Of a stretch of DNA of 64,000 bases, positions 1 to 14,000 are shown piece by piece. The position numbers and the translations under genes were made by a program. The number at the start of each line of letters is the position of its first letter. Position 1 is the first letter of the stretch. The stretch is from Ianthella basta (taxonomy: Eukaryota; Porifera; Demospongiae; Verongiida; Ianthellidae), in the NCBI GenBank assembly GCA_964019415.1, contig OZ025889.1, positions 124,001-188,000 of the forward strand, in the 5' to 3' direction. The notes below the pieces were generated by a model. The model searched no databases and was not told where the DNA came from. It worked only from the letters and a program-made list of their open reading frames with translations.

Positions 1-3000
1 TTTTACCTTGTCATATCTTGCCAAATCTTGACTAATCTTACCTTGTCATATCTTGCCAAAACTTACCTTGTCATATCTTACCAAATCTTGCCTAATCTTA
101 CCTTGTCATATCTTACGAAATCTTGCTTAATCTTACCTTATCATATCTTGCCAAATCTTATCATGTCATATTTTGCCAAATCTTGCCAAATATTACCTTG
201 TCAAATCTTGCCAAATCTTACCTTGACAAATCTTACCAAATCTTGCCTAATCTTACCTTGTCATATCTTGCCTAATCTTGCCAAATCTGACCTTTCATAT
301 CTTGCCAAATCTTGCCGAATCTTACCTTCTCATATCTTGCCAAATCTTGCCAAATCTTGCCAAATCTTACCTTGTCATATCTTGCCTAATCTTGCCAAAT
401 CTTACCTTGTCATATCTTGCCAAATCTTGCCTGATCTTACCTTGTCATATCTTGCCAAATCTTGCTTATTCTTACTTTTTCATATCTTGCAAAATCTTGA
501 CTAATCTTACCTTGTCATATCTCGCCAAATCTTGCCAAAGCTTATCTTGTCATATCTTGCCAAATCTTGCCTAATCTCACCTTGTCATATCTTGCCAAAT
601 CTTGCCAAATCTTACCCTATCATATCTTGCCAAATCTTGCCAAATCTTACCATGTCATATCTTGCCAAATCTTACCAAATCTTACCTTGTCATATCTTGC
701 CAAATCTTGCTTAATCTTACCTTGTCATATCTTGCTAAATCTTGCCAATTCTTACCTTGTCATATCTTACCAAATCTTGCCAAATCTTACCTTGTCATAT
801 CTTGCCTAATCTTGCCAAATCTTACCTTCTCATATCTTGCCAAATCTTGCCTGATCTTTCCTTGTCATATCTTGCCAAATCTTGCCAAGTCTTACCTTTA
901 AGTTGTCATATCTTGCCAAATCTTGCCTATTCTTCCTTTTCATATCTTGCCAAATCTTGCTTAATCTTACCTTCTCATATCTTGCCAAATCTTGCCAAAT
1001 CTTACCTTTTCATATCTTGCCTAATCTTGCCAAATCTTATCTTGTCATATCTTGCCAAATCTTGCCTAATCTTACCTTGTCATATCTTGCCAAATCTTGC
1101 TTATTCTTACTTTTTCATATCTTGCCAAATCTTGCTTGATCTCACCTTGTCATATATTGCCAAATCTTGCCAAATATTACCTTGTCATATCTTGCCAAAT
1201 CTTGCCTAATCTCACCTTGTCATATCTTGCCAAATCTTGACTAATCTTACCTTGTCATATCTTGCCAAAGCTTACCTTGTCATATCTTACCAAATCTTGC
1301 CTAATCTTACCTTGTCATATCTTACCAAATCTTGCTTAATCATACCTTATCATATTTTGCCAAATCTTGCCACATCTTATCTTGTCATATCTTGCCAAAT
1401 CTTGCCAAATATTACCTTGTCATATCTTGCCAAATCTTGCCAAATCTTACCTTGTCATATCTTGCCAAATCTTGCCTAATCTTACCTTGTCATATCTTGA
1501 CTAATCTTGCCAAATCTTACCTTGTCATATCTTGCCAAATCTTGTCGAATCTTACCTTGTCATATCTTGCCAAATCTTGCCAAATCTTGCCAAATCTTAC
1601 CTTGTCATATCTTGCCTAATCTTGCCAAATCTTACCTTGTCATATCTTGCCAAATCTTGCCTGATCTTACCTTGTCATATCTTGCCAAATCTTGCTTATT
1701 CTTACTTTTTCATATCTTGCCAAATCTTGACTAATCTTACCTTGACATATCTCGCCAAATCTTGCCAAATCTTACCTTGTCATATCTTGCCAAATCTTGC
1801 CTAATCTCACCTTGTCATATCGTGCCAAATCTTGCCAAATCTTGCCAAATCTTATCGTCATATCTTGCCAAATCTGGCCAAATCTTACCATGTCATATCT
1901 TGCCTAATCTTGCCTAATCTTAAATTTTCATATCTTGCCAAATCTTGCTTAATCTTTCCTTGTCATATCTTACCTTGTTATATGTTACCAATTCTTGCCA
2001 AATCTTCCCTTGTCATATCTTGCCTAATCTTGCCAAATCTTACCTTGTCATATCTTGCCTGATCTTGCCTGATCTTACCTTATCATATCTTGCCAAATCT
2101 TGTCAACTCTTACCTTTAAGTTGTCATATCTTGCCAAATCTTGCCTTTTCTTCCTTTTCGTATCTTGCCAAATCTTGCTTAATCATACCTTCTCATATCT
2201 TGCCAAATCTTGCCAAATCTTACCATGTCATATCTTGCCAAATCTTGCCTAATCTAACCTTGTCATATCTTACCAAATCATGCTTAATCTTACCTTGTCA
2301 TATCTTGCCAAATCTTGCCAAATCTTATCTTGTCATATCTTGCCAAATCTTGCCAAATATTACCTTGTCATATCTTGCCAAATCTTGCCAAATCTTACCT
2401 TGGCATATCTTACCAAATCTAGCCTAATCTTACCTTGTCCTATCTTGCCAAATCTTGCGAAATCTTACCTTGTCATATCTTTCCAAATCTTGCCGAATCT
2501 TACCTTGTCATATCTTACTAAATTTTGCCAAACCTTGCCAAATCTTACCTTGTCATATCTTGCCTAATCTTGCCAAATCTTACCATGTCATATCTTGCCA
2601 AATGTTGCCTGATCTTACCTTGTCATATCTTGCCAAATCTTGCTTATTCTTACTTTTTCATATCTTGCCAAATCTTGACTAATCATACCTAGTCATATAT
2701 CGCCAAATCTTGCCAAATCTTACCTTATCATATCTTGCCAAATCTTGCCTAATCTTACCTTGTCATATCTTGCCAAATCTTGCCAAATCTTACCCTGTCA
2801 AATCTTGCCAAATCTTGCCAAATCTTACCATGTCATATCTTGCCAAATCTTGCCTAATCTTACTTTTTCATATCTTGCCAAATCTTACTTAATCTTACCT
2901 TGTTATATCTTGCCAAATCTTGCCAAATCTTACCTTGTCATATCTTGCCAAATCTTTCCAATTCTTACCTTCTCATATCTTACCAAATCTTGCTTAATTT

Positions 3001-6000
3001 TACCTTCATATCTTGCCAAATCTTGCCAAATCTTATTCTGTCAAATCTTGCCAAATCTTGCCAAATCTTACCTTGTCATATTTTACTAAATTTTGCCAAA
3101 TCTTGCCAAATCTTACCTTGTCAAATCTTGCCTAATCTTAAGCTTGCCAAATCTTACCTTGTCATATCTTGCCAAATGTTGCCTGATCTTACCTTGTCAT
3201 ATCTTGCCAAATCATGCTTATTCTACTTTTTCATATCTTGCCAAATCTTGACTAATCATACCTTGTCATATCTCGCCAAATCTTGCCAAATCTTACCTTA
3301 TCATATCTTGCCAAATCTTGCCTAATCTTACCTTGTCATATCTTGCCAAATCTTGCCAAATATTACCTTGTCATATCTTGCCAAATCTTGCCAACTTTTA
3401 CCTTGTCATATCTTGCCAAATCTTAACTAATCGTACCTTGTCAAATCTTGCCAAAACTTACCTTATCTTATCTTACCAAATCTTGCCTAATCTTACCTTG
3501 TCATATCTTACCAAATCTTGCTTAATCTTACCTTATCATATCTTGCCAAGTCTTGCCACATCTTATCTTGTCATATCTTGCCAAATCTTGCCAAATCTTA
3601 TCTTGTCATATCTTGCCAAATCTTGCCAAATATTACCTTGTCATATCTTGCCAAATCTTGCGAAATCTTACCTTGTCATATTTTTCCAAATCTTGCCGAA
3701 TCTTACCTTGTCATATCTTACTAAATTTTGCCAAACCTTGCCAAATCTTACCTTGTCATATCTTGCCTAATCTTGCCAAATCTTACCTTGTCATATTTTG
3801 CCAAATGTTGCCTGATCTTACCTTGTCATATCTTACCAAATCTTGCATATTCTTACTTTTTCATATCTTGCCAAATCTTGACTAATCATACCTAGTCATA
3901 TATCGCCAAATCTTGCCAAATCTTACCTTATCATATCTTGCCAAATCTTGCCTAATCTTACCTTGTCATATCTTGCCAAATCTTGCCAAATCTTACCCTG
4001 TCAAATCTTGCCAAATCTTGCCAAATCTTACCATGTCATATCTTGCCAAATCTTGCCTAATCTTACTTTTTCATATCTTGCCAAATCTTACTTAATCTTA
4101 CCTTGTTATATCTTGCCAAATCTTGCCAAATCTTACCTTGTCATATCTTGCCAAATCTTTCCAATTCTTACCTTCTCATATCTTACCAAATCTTGCTTAA
4201 TTTTATCTTCATATCTTGCCAAATCTTGCCAAATCTTATCCTGTCATATCTTGCCAAATCTTGCCAAATATTACCTTGTCATATCTTGCAAAATCTTGCC
4301 AAATCTTACCTTGTCATATCTTACTAAATTTTGCCAAATCTTGCCAAATCTTACCTTGTCATATTTTGCCTAATCTTAAGCTTGCCAAATCTTACCTTGT
4401 CATATCTTGCCAAATGTTGCCTGATCTTACCTTGTCATATCTTGCCAAATCATGCTTATTCTTACTTTTTCATATATCGCCAAATCTTGCCAAATCTTAC
4501 CTTATCATATCTTGCCAAATCTTGCCTAATCTTACCTTGTCATATCTTGCCAAATCTTGCCAAATCTTACCCTGTCAAATCTTGCCAAACCTTGCCCAAT
4601 CTTACCATGTCATATCTTGCCAAATCTTGTCTAATCTTACTTTTTCATATCTTGCCAAATCTTACTTAATCTTACCTTGTTATATCTTGCTAAATCTTAC
4701 CTTGTCATATCTTGCCTAATCTTGCCAAATCTTACCTTGTCATATCTTGCCAAATGTTGCCTGATCTTACCTTGTCATATCTTGCCAAATCTTGCTTATT
4801 CTTACTTTTTCATATCTTGCCAAATCTTGACTAATCATACCTAGTCATATATCGCCAAATCTTGCCAAATCTTACCTTATCATATCTTGCCAAATCTTGC
4901 CTAATCTTACCTTGTCATATCTTGCCAAATCTTGCCAAATCTTACCCTGTCAAATCTTGCCAAATCTTGCCAAATCTTACCATGTCATATCTTGCCAAAT
5001 CTTGCCTAATCTTACTTTTTCATATCTTGCCAAATCTTACTTAATCTTACCTAGTTATATCTTGCCAAATCTTGCCAAATCTTACCTTGTCATATCTTGC
5101 CAAATCTTTCCAATTCTTACCTTCTCATATCTTACCAAATCTTGCTTAATCTTACCTTCATATCTTGCCAAATCTTGCCAAATCTTATCCTGTCATATCT
5201 TGCCAAATCTTGCCAAATATTACCTTGTCATATCTTGCAAAATCTTGCCAAATCTTACCTTGTCATATCTTACTAAATTTTGCCAAATCTTGCCAATTCT
5301 TACCTTCTCATATCTTACCAAATCTTGCTTAATCTTACCTTCATATCTTGCCAAATCTTGCCAAATCTTATCCTGTCATATCTTGCCAAATCTTGCCAAA
5401 TATTACCTTGTCATATCTTGCCAAATCTTGCGGAATCTTACCTTGTCATATTTTTCCAAATCTTGCCGAATCTTACCTTGTCATATCTTACTAAATTTTG
5501 CCAAACCTTGCCAAATCTTACCTTGTCATATCTTGCCTAATCTTGCCAAATCTTACCTTGTCATATTTTGCCAAATGTTGCCTGATCTTACCTTGTCATA
5601 TCTTACCAAATCTTGCATATTCTTACTTTTTCATATCTTGCCAAATCTTGACTAATCATACCTAGTCATATATCGCCAAATCTTGCCAAATCTTACCTTA
5701 TCATATCTTGCCAAATCTTGCCTAATCTTACCTTGTCATATCTTGCCAAATCTTGCCAAATCTTACCCTGTCATATCTTGCCAAATCTTGACTAATCATA
5801 CCTTGTCATATCTCGCCAAATCTTGCCAAATCTTACCTTATCATATCTTGCCAAATCTTGCCTAATCTTACCTTGTCATATCTTGCCAAATCTTGCCAAA
5901 TATTACCTTGTCATATCTTGCCAAATCTTGCCAACTTTTACCTTGTCATATCTTGCCAAATCTTAACTAATCGTACCTTGTCAAATCTTGCCAAAACTTA

Positions 6001-9000
6001 CCTTATCTTATCTTACCAAATCTTGCCTAATCTTACCTTGTCATATCTTACCAAATCTTGCTTAATCTTACTTTATCATATCTTGCCAAGTCTTGCCACA
6101 TCTTATCTTGTCATATCTTGCCAAATCTTGCCAAATCTTATCTTGTCATATCTTGCCAAATCTTGCCAAATATTACCTTGTCATATCTTGCCAAATCTTG
6201 CGAAATCTTACCTTGTCATATTTTTCCAAATCTTGCCGAATCTTACCTTGTCATATCTTACTAAATTTTGCCAAACCTTGCCAAATCTTACCTTGTCATA
6301 TCTTGCCTAATCTTGCCAAATCTTACCTTGTCATATTTTGCCAAATGTTGCCTGATCTTACCTTGTCATATCTTACCAAATCTTGCATATTCTTACTTTT
6401 TCATATCTTGCCAAATCTTGACTAATCATACCTAGTCATATATCGCCAAATCTTGCCAAATCTTACCTTATCATATCTTGCCAAATCTTGCCTAATCTTA
6501 CCTTGTCATATCTTGCCAAATCTTGCCAAATCTTACCCTGTCAAATCTTGCCAAATCTTGCCAAATCTTACCATGTCATATCTTGCCAAATCTTGCCTAA
6601 TCTTACTTTTTCATATCTTGCCAAATCTTACTTAATCTTACCTTGTTATATCTTGCCAAATCTTGCCAAATCTTACTTTGTCATATCTTGCCAAATCTTT
6701 CCAATTCTTACCTTCTCATATCTTACCAAATCTTGCTTAATTTTATCTTCATATCTTGCCAAATCTTGCCAAATCTTATCCTGTCATATCTTGCCAAATC
6801 TTGCCAAATATTACCTTGTCATATCTTGCAAAATCTTGCCAAATCTTACCTTGTCATATCTTACTAAATTTTGCCAAATCTTGCCAAATCTTACCTTGTC
6901 ATATTTTGCCTAATCTTAAGCTTGCCAAATCTTACCTTGTCATATCTTGCCAAATGTTGCCTAATCTTACCTTGTCATATCTTGCCAAATCATGCTTATT
7001 CTTACTTTTTCATATATCGCCAAATCTTGCCAAATCTTACCTTATCATATCTTGCCAAATCTTGCCTAATCTTACCTTGTCATATCTTGCCAAATCTTGC
7101 CAAATCTTACCCTGTCAAATCTTGCCAAACCTTGCCCAATCTTACCATGTCATATCTTGCCAAATCTTGTCTAATCTTACTTTTTCATATCTTGCCAAAT
7201 CTTACTTAATCTTACCTTGTTATATCTTGCTAAATCTTACCTTGTCATATCTTGCCTAATCTTGCCAAATCTTACCTTGTCATATCTTGCCAAATGTTGC
7301 CTGATCTTACCTTGTCATATCTTGCCAAATCTTGCTTATTCTTACTTTTTCATATCTTGCCAAATCTTGACTAATCATACCTAGTCATATATCGCCAAAT
7401 CTTGCCAAATCTTACCTTATCATATCTTGCCAAATCTTGCCTAATCTTACCTTGTCATATCTTGCCAAATCTTGCCAAATCTTACCCTGTCAAATCTTGC
7501 CAAATCTTGCCAAATCTTACCATGTCATATCTTGCCAAATCTTGCCTAATCTTACTTTTTCATATCTTGCCAAATCTTACTTAATCTTACCTAGTTATAT
7601 CTTGCCAAATCTTGCCAAATCTTACCTTGTCATATCTTGCCAAATCTTTCCAATTCTTACCTTCTCATATCTTACCAAATCTTGCTTAATCTTACCTTCA
7701 TATCTTGCCAAATCTTGCCAAATCTTATCCTGTCATATCTTGCCAAATCTTGCCAAATATTACCTTGTCATATCTTGCAAAATCTTGCCAAATCTTACCT
7801 TGTCATATCTTACTAAATTTTGCCAAATCTTGCCAATTCTTACCTTCTCATATCTTACCAAATCTTGCTTAATCTTACCTTCATATCTTGCCAAATCTTG
7901 CCAAATCTTATCCTGTCATATCTTGCCAAATCTTGCCAAATATTACCTTGTCATATCTTGCCAAATCTTGCGGAATCTTACCTTGTCATATTTTTCCAAA
8001 TCTTGCCGAATCTTACCTTGTCATATCTTACTAAATTTTGCCAAACCTTGCCAAATCTTACCTTGTCATATCTTGCCTAATCTTGCCAAATCTTACCTTG
8101 TCATATTTTGCCAAATGTTGCCTGATCTTACCTTGTCATATCTTACCAAATCTTGCATATTCTTACTTTTTCATATCTTGCCAAATCTTGACTAATCATA
8201 CCTAGTCATATATCGCCAAATCTTGCCAAATCTTACCTTATCATATCTTGCCAAATCTTGCCTAATCTTACCTTGTCATATCTTGCCAAATCTTGCCAAA
8301 TCTTACCCTGTCAAATCTTGCCAAATCTTGCCAAATCTTACCATGTCATATCTTGCCAAATCTTGCCAAATCTTACTTTTTCATATCTTGCCAAATCTTA
8401 CTTAATCTTACCTTGTTATATCTTGCCAAATCTTGCCAAATCTTACCTTGTCATATCTTGCCAAATCTTTCCAATTCTTACCTTCTCATATCTTACCAAA
8501 TCTTGCTTAATTTTATCTTCATATCTTGCCAAATCTTGCCAAATCTTATCCTGTCATATCTTGCCAAATCTTGCCAAATATTACCTTGTCATATCTTGCA
8601 AAATCTTGCCAAATCTTACCTTGTCATATCTTACTAAATTTTGCCAAATCTTGCCAAATCTTACCTTGTCATATTTTGCCTAATCTTAAGCTTGCCAAAT
8701 CTTACCTTGTCATATCTTGCCAAATGTTGCCTGATCTTACCTTGTCATATCTTGCCAAATCATGCTTATTCTTACTTTTTCATATATCGCCAAATCTTGC
8801 CAAATCTTACCTTATCATATCTTGCCAAATCTTGCCTAATCTTACCTTGTCATATCTTGCCAAATCTTGCCAAATCTTACCCTGTCAAATCTTGCCAAAC
8901 CTTGCCCAATCTTACCATGTCATATCTTGCCAAATCTTGTCTAATCTTACTTTTTCATATCTTGCCAAATCTTACTTAATCTTACCTTGTTATATCTTGC

Positions 9001-11070
9001 TAAATCTTACCTTGTCATATCTTGCCTAATCTTGCCAAATCTTACCTTGTCATATCTTGCCAAATGTTGCCTGATCTTACCTTGTCATATCTTGCCAAAT
9101 CTTGCTTATTCTTACTTTTTCATATCTTGCCAAATCTTGACTAATCATACCTAGTCATATATCGCCAAATCTTGCCAAATCTTACCTTATCATATCTTGC
9201 CAAATCTTGCCTAATCTTACCTTGTCATATCTTGCCAAATCTTGCCAAATCTTACCCTGTCAAATCTTGCCAAATCTTGCCAAATCTTACCATGTCATAT
9301 CTTGCCAAATCTTGCCTAATCTTACTTTTTCATATCTTGCCAAATCTTACTTAATCTTACCTAGTTATATCTTGCCAAATCTTGCCAAATCTTACCTTGT
9401 CATATCTTGCCAAATCTTTCCAATTCTTACCTTCTCATATCTTACCAAATCTTGCTTAATCTTACCTTCATATCTTGCCAAATCTTGCCAAATCTTATCC
9501 TGTCATATCTTGCCAAATCTTGCCAAATATTACCTTGTCATATCTTGCAAAATCTTGCCAAATCTTACCTTGTCATATCTTACTAAATTTTGCCAAATCT
9601 TGCCAAATCTTACCTTGTCATATCTTGCCTAATCTTAAGCTTGCCAAATCTTACCTTGTCATATCTTGCCAAATGTTGCCTGATCTTACCTTGTCATATC
9701 TTGCCAAATCTTGACTAATCATACCTTGTCATATCTCGCCAAATCTTGCCAAATCTTACCTTATCATATCTTGCCAAATCTTGCCTAATCTTACCTTGTC
9801 ATATCTTGCCAAATCTTGCCAAATCTTACCCTGTCATATCTTGCCAAATCTTGCCAACTTTTACCTTGTCATATCTTGCCAAATCTTAACTAATCGTACC
9901 TTGTCAAATCTTGCCAAAGCTTACCTTATCTTATCTTACCAAATCTTGCCTAATCTTACCTTGTCATATCTTACCAAATCTTGCTTAATCTTACCTTATC
10001 ATATCTTGCCAAATCTTGCCACATCTTATCTTGTCATATCTTGCCAAATCTTGCCAAATCTTATCTTGTCATATCTTGCCAAATCTTGCCAAATCTTACC
10101 TTGTCATATCTTGCCAAATCTTGCGGAATCTTACCTTGTCATATCTTTCCAAATCTTGCCGAATCTTACCTTGTCATATCTTACCAAATCTTGCCAAATC
10201 TTGCCAAATCTTACCTTGACATATCTTGCCTAATCTTGCCATATCTTACCTTCTCTAATCTTGCCAAATCTTCCCAGATCTTACCTTGTCATATCTTGCC
10301 AAATCTTGCCAAGTCTTACCTTTAAGTTGTCATATCTTGCCAAATCTTGCCTAATCTTCCTTTTCATATCTTGACAAATCTTGCTTAATCTTACCTTCTC
10401 ATAACTTGCCAAATCTTGCCAAATCTTACCTTGTCATATCTTGCCAAATCTTGCCAAATCTTACCTTGTCATATCTTGCCAAATCTTGCCTAATTTTACC
10501 TTGTCATATCTTGACCAAATCTTGCCTAATCTTACTTTTTCATATCTTGCCAAATCTTGCTTAATCTCACCTTGTCATATATTGCCAAATCTTGCCAATA
10601 TTACCTTGTCATATCTTGCCAAATCTTGCCAACTTTTACCTTGTCATATCTTGCCAAATCTTAACTAATCTTACCTTGTCAAATCTTGCCAAAGCTTACC
10701 TTATCTTATCTTACCAAATCTTGCCTAATCTTACCTTGTCATATCTTACCAAATCTTGCTTAATCTTACCTTATCATATCTTGCCAAATCTTGCCACATC
10801 TTATCTTGTCATATCTTGCCAAATCTTGCCAAATATTACCTTGTCATATCTTTCCAAATCTTGACTAATCTTGCATTGGCATATCTTACCAAATCTTGCC
10901 TAATCTTACCTTGTCATATCTTGCCTAATCTGGCCAAATCTTACCTTGTCATTTCTTGCCTAATTTTGCCGAATCTTACCTTGTCATATCTTGCCAATTC
11001 TGGCCAAATCTTGCCAAATCTTACCTTGTCATATCTTGCCTAATCTTGCCAAATCTTACCTTGTCATATC
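1..11070. repeat. 35-bp satellite array (family A)
   Basis: This is an uninterrupted tandem array, already running at base 1. The unit is 35 bp: three decamers (TCTTGCCAAA, TCTTGCCTAA, TCTTACCTTG) followed by TCATA. Most units differ by a few substitutions; occasional indels of one decamer occur, for example around 900, 1850 and 3130. The plus strand is pyrimidine-rich and the unit has no stop in any forward frame. That is why long Leu/Ser/Cys/Pro-rich reading frames appear in all three frames; they are not genes. The array passes into the decamer family at about 11071 without a unique spacer. Confidence 0.97.
3318..9354. repeat. Higher-order duplications inside the 35-bp satellite
   Basis: Within family A the same pattern of variant units recurs in long blocks. 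A segment starting at 3318 recurs at 5858, and one at 4897 recurs at 7437, both 2540 bp apart. A third copy lies 1770 bp further on (6488 and 8258; 7402 and 9172). A nested spacing of about 949 bp is also visible (3913/4862, 6453/7402, 8223/9172). Translated variant patterns of the copies are nearly identical over 150 codons, so the block duplications are recent compared with divergence among 35-bp units. Read-length limits could have altered the copy number in the assembly. Confidence 0.85.
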
Positions 11071-14000
11071 TTGCCTCATCTTGTCTCATCTTGTCTCACC
11101 TTGCCTCATCTTGTCTCATCTTGCTTCATCTTGCCTCATCTTGCCTCATCTTGTCTTGTCTTGCCTCATCTTGTCTCGCCTTGTCTCATCTTGCCTCATC
11201 TTGCCTCATCTTGCCTCATCTTGTCTCGTCTAGCCTCATCTTGCCTCATTTTCCCTCATCTTGTCTCATCTTGCCTCATCTTGCCTCATCTTGTCTCATC
11301 TTGCTTCATCTTGTCTCATCTTGCCTCATCTTGTTTTGTCTTGCCTCATCTTGTCTCGTCTTGTCTCATCATGCCTCATCTTGCCTCATCCTTCCTCATC
11401 TAGTCTCGTCTTGCCTCATCTTGTCTCATCTTGTCTCATCTTGTGTCATCTTGCCTTATCTTGTCTCATCTTGCCTCATCTTGCCTCATCTTGTCTCATC
11501 TTGCTTCATCTCATCTCATCTTGCCTCATCTTGTCTTGTCTTGCCTCATCTTGTCTCGTCTTGTCTCATCTTGCCTCATCTTGTCTCATCTTGTGTAATC
11601 TTGTCTCATCTTGTCTCATCTTGCCTCATCTTGCCTCATCTTGTCTCATCTTGCCTCATCTTGTCTCATCTTGCCTCATCTTGTCTCATCTTGCCTCATC
11701 TTGTCTCGTCTTGCCTCATCTTGTCTCGTCTTGTCTCATCTTGCCTCATCTTGCCTCATCTTTCCTCATCTTGACTCGTCTGGCCTCATCTTGCCTCATC
11801 TTCTCTCATCTCGTCTCATCTTGCCTCATCTTGCCTCATCTTGTCTCATCTTGCTTCTTCTTGTCTCATCTTGCCTCATCTTGTCTCGTCTTGCCTCATC
11901 TTGTCTTGTCTTGTCTCATCTTGCCTCATCTTGCCTCATCCTTCCTCATCTAGTCTTGTCTTGCCTCATCTTGCCTCATCTTGTCTCGTCTTGTCTCATT
12001 TTGCCTCATCTTGTCTCATCTTGTCTTATCTTGCCTCATCTTGTCTCATCTTGCCTCATCTTGTCTCATCTTCCGCATCTTGCCTCATCTTGTCTCGTCT
12101 TATCTTATCTTGCCTCGTCTTGTCTCATCTTACCTCATCTTGTCTTGTCTTACTTCATCTGGTCTCATCTTGCCTCATCTTGTCTCGTCTTGTCTCATCT
12201 TGCCTCATCTTGTCTCGTCTTGCTTCATCTTGTCTCATCTTGCCAAATCTTGTATCATCTTGCCAAATCTTTCCTCATTTTGCCAAATCTCATCTCATCT
12301 TGTCTCATCTTGCATCATCTTGTCTCATCGTGCCTCATCTTGTCTCGTCTTGCCTCATCTTACCTCATCTTGTCTCGTGTTGTCTCATCTTGCCTCGTCT
12401 TGTCTCATCTTGCCTCATCTTGTCTTGTCTTGCCTCATCTTACCTCATCTTGTCTCGTGTTGTCTCATCTTGCCTCGTCTTGTCTCATGTTGCCTCATCT
12501 AGTCTCGTCTTGCTTCAACTTGTCTCATCTTTCCAAATTTTGTCTCATCTTGCCAAATCTTTCATCATCTTGCCTTATCTTGCCAAATCTATCCTCATCT
12601 TGTCTCATCTTGTCTCGTCTTGCCTCATCTTCTCTCATCTTGCCTCATCATGTATCATCTTGCCTCATCTTGTCTCGTCTTACTTCATCTCGTCTCATCT
12701 TTCCTCATCTTGTCTCATCTTGCCTCATCTAGCTTCATCTTGCCTCATCTTGCCTTATCTTGCCTCATCTAGCTTCATCTTGCCTCATCTTGTCTCATCT
12801 TGCCTCGTCTTGCCTCATCTTGTCTTGTCTTGCCTCATCTTGTCTCGTCTTGTCTCATCTTGCCTCATCTTGCCTCATCCATCCTCAACTGGTCTCGTCT
12901 TGCCTCATCTTGCCTCATCTTGTCTCGTCTTGTCTCATCTTGCCTTATCTTGTCTCATCTTGTCTCATCTTGCCTCATCTTGTCTCATCTTGCCTCATCT
13001 TGTCTCGTCTTCCTCATCTTGCCTCATCTTGTCTTGTCTTATCTCATCTTGCCTCGTCTTGTCTCATCTTGCCTCATCTTGTCTTGTCTTACTTTATCTG
13101 ATCTCATCTTGCCTCATCTTGTCTCGTCTTGTATCATCTTGCCAAATCTTTTCTCATTTTACTTCATCTTGCCAAATCTCATCTCATCTTGTCTCATCTT
13201 GCCTCATCTTGTCTCGTCTTGCCTCATCTTACCTCATCTTGTCTCCTCTTGTCTCATCTTGCCTCGTCTTGTCTCATCTTGCCTCATCTTGTCTTGTCTT
13301 GCTTCATCTTGTACCATCTTGCCAAATCTTTCCTCATCTTACCTCATCTTGCCAAATCTCGTTTCATCTTGTCTCATCTTGCCTCGTCTTGTCTCGTCTT
13401 CCTCATCTTGCCTCATCTTGTCTCGTCTTATCTCATCTTGCCTCGTCTTGTCTCATCTTGCCTCATCTTGTCTTGTCTTACTTCATCTGGTCTCATCTTG
13501 CCTCATCTTGTCTCGTCTTGTCTCATCTTGCCTCATCTTGTCTCGTCTTGCTTCATCTTGTCTCATCTTGCCAAATCTTGTGTCATCTTGCCAAATCTTT
13601 TCTCATCTTACTTCATCTTGCCAAATCTCATCTCATCTTGTCTCATCATGCCTCATCTTGTCTCGTCTTGCCTCATCTTGCTTCATCTTGTCTCGTCTTG
13701 TCTCATCTTGCCTCGTCTTCTCTCATCTTGCCTCATCTTGTCTTGTCTTGCTTCATCTTGTACCATCTTGCCAAATCTTTCCTCATCTTACCTCATCTTG
13801 CCAAATCTCGTCTCATCTTGTCTCATCTTGCCTCATCTTGTCTCGTCTTGCCTCATCTTACCTCATCTTGTCTCGTGTTGTCTCATCTTGCATCGTCTTG
13901 TCTCATCTTACCTCATCTTGTCTCGTCTTGCTTCATCTTGTCTCATCTTGCCAATTCTTGTCTCATCTTGCCAAATCGTTCATCATCTTGCCTCATCTTG

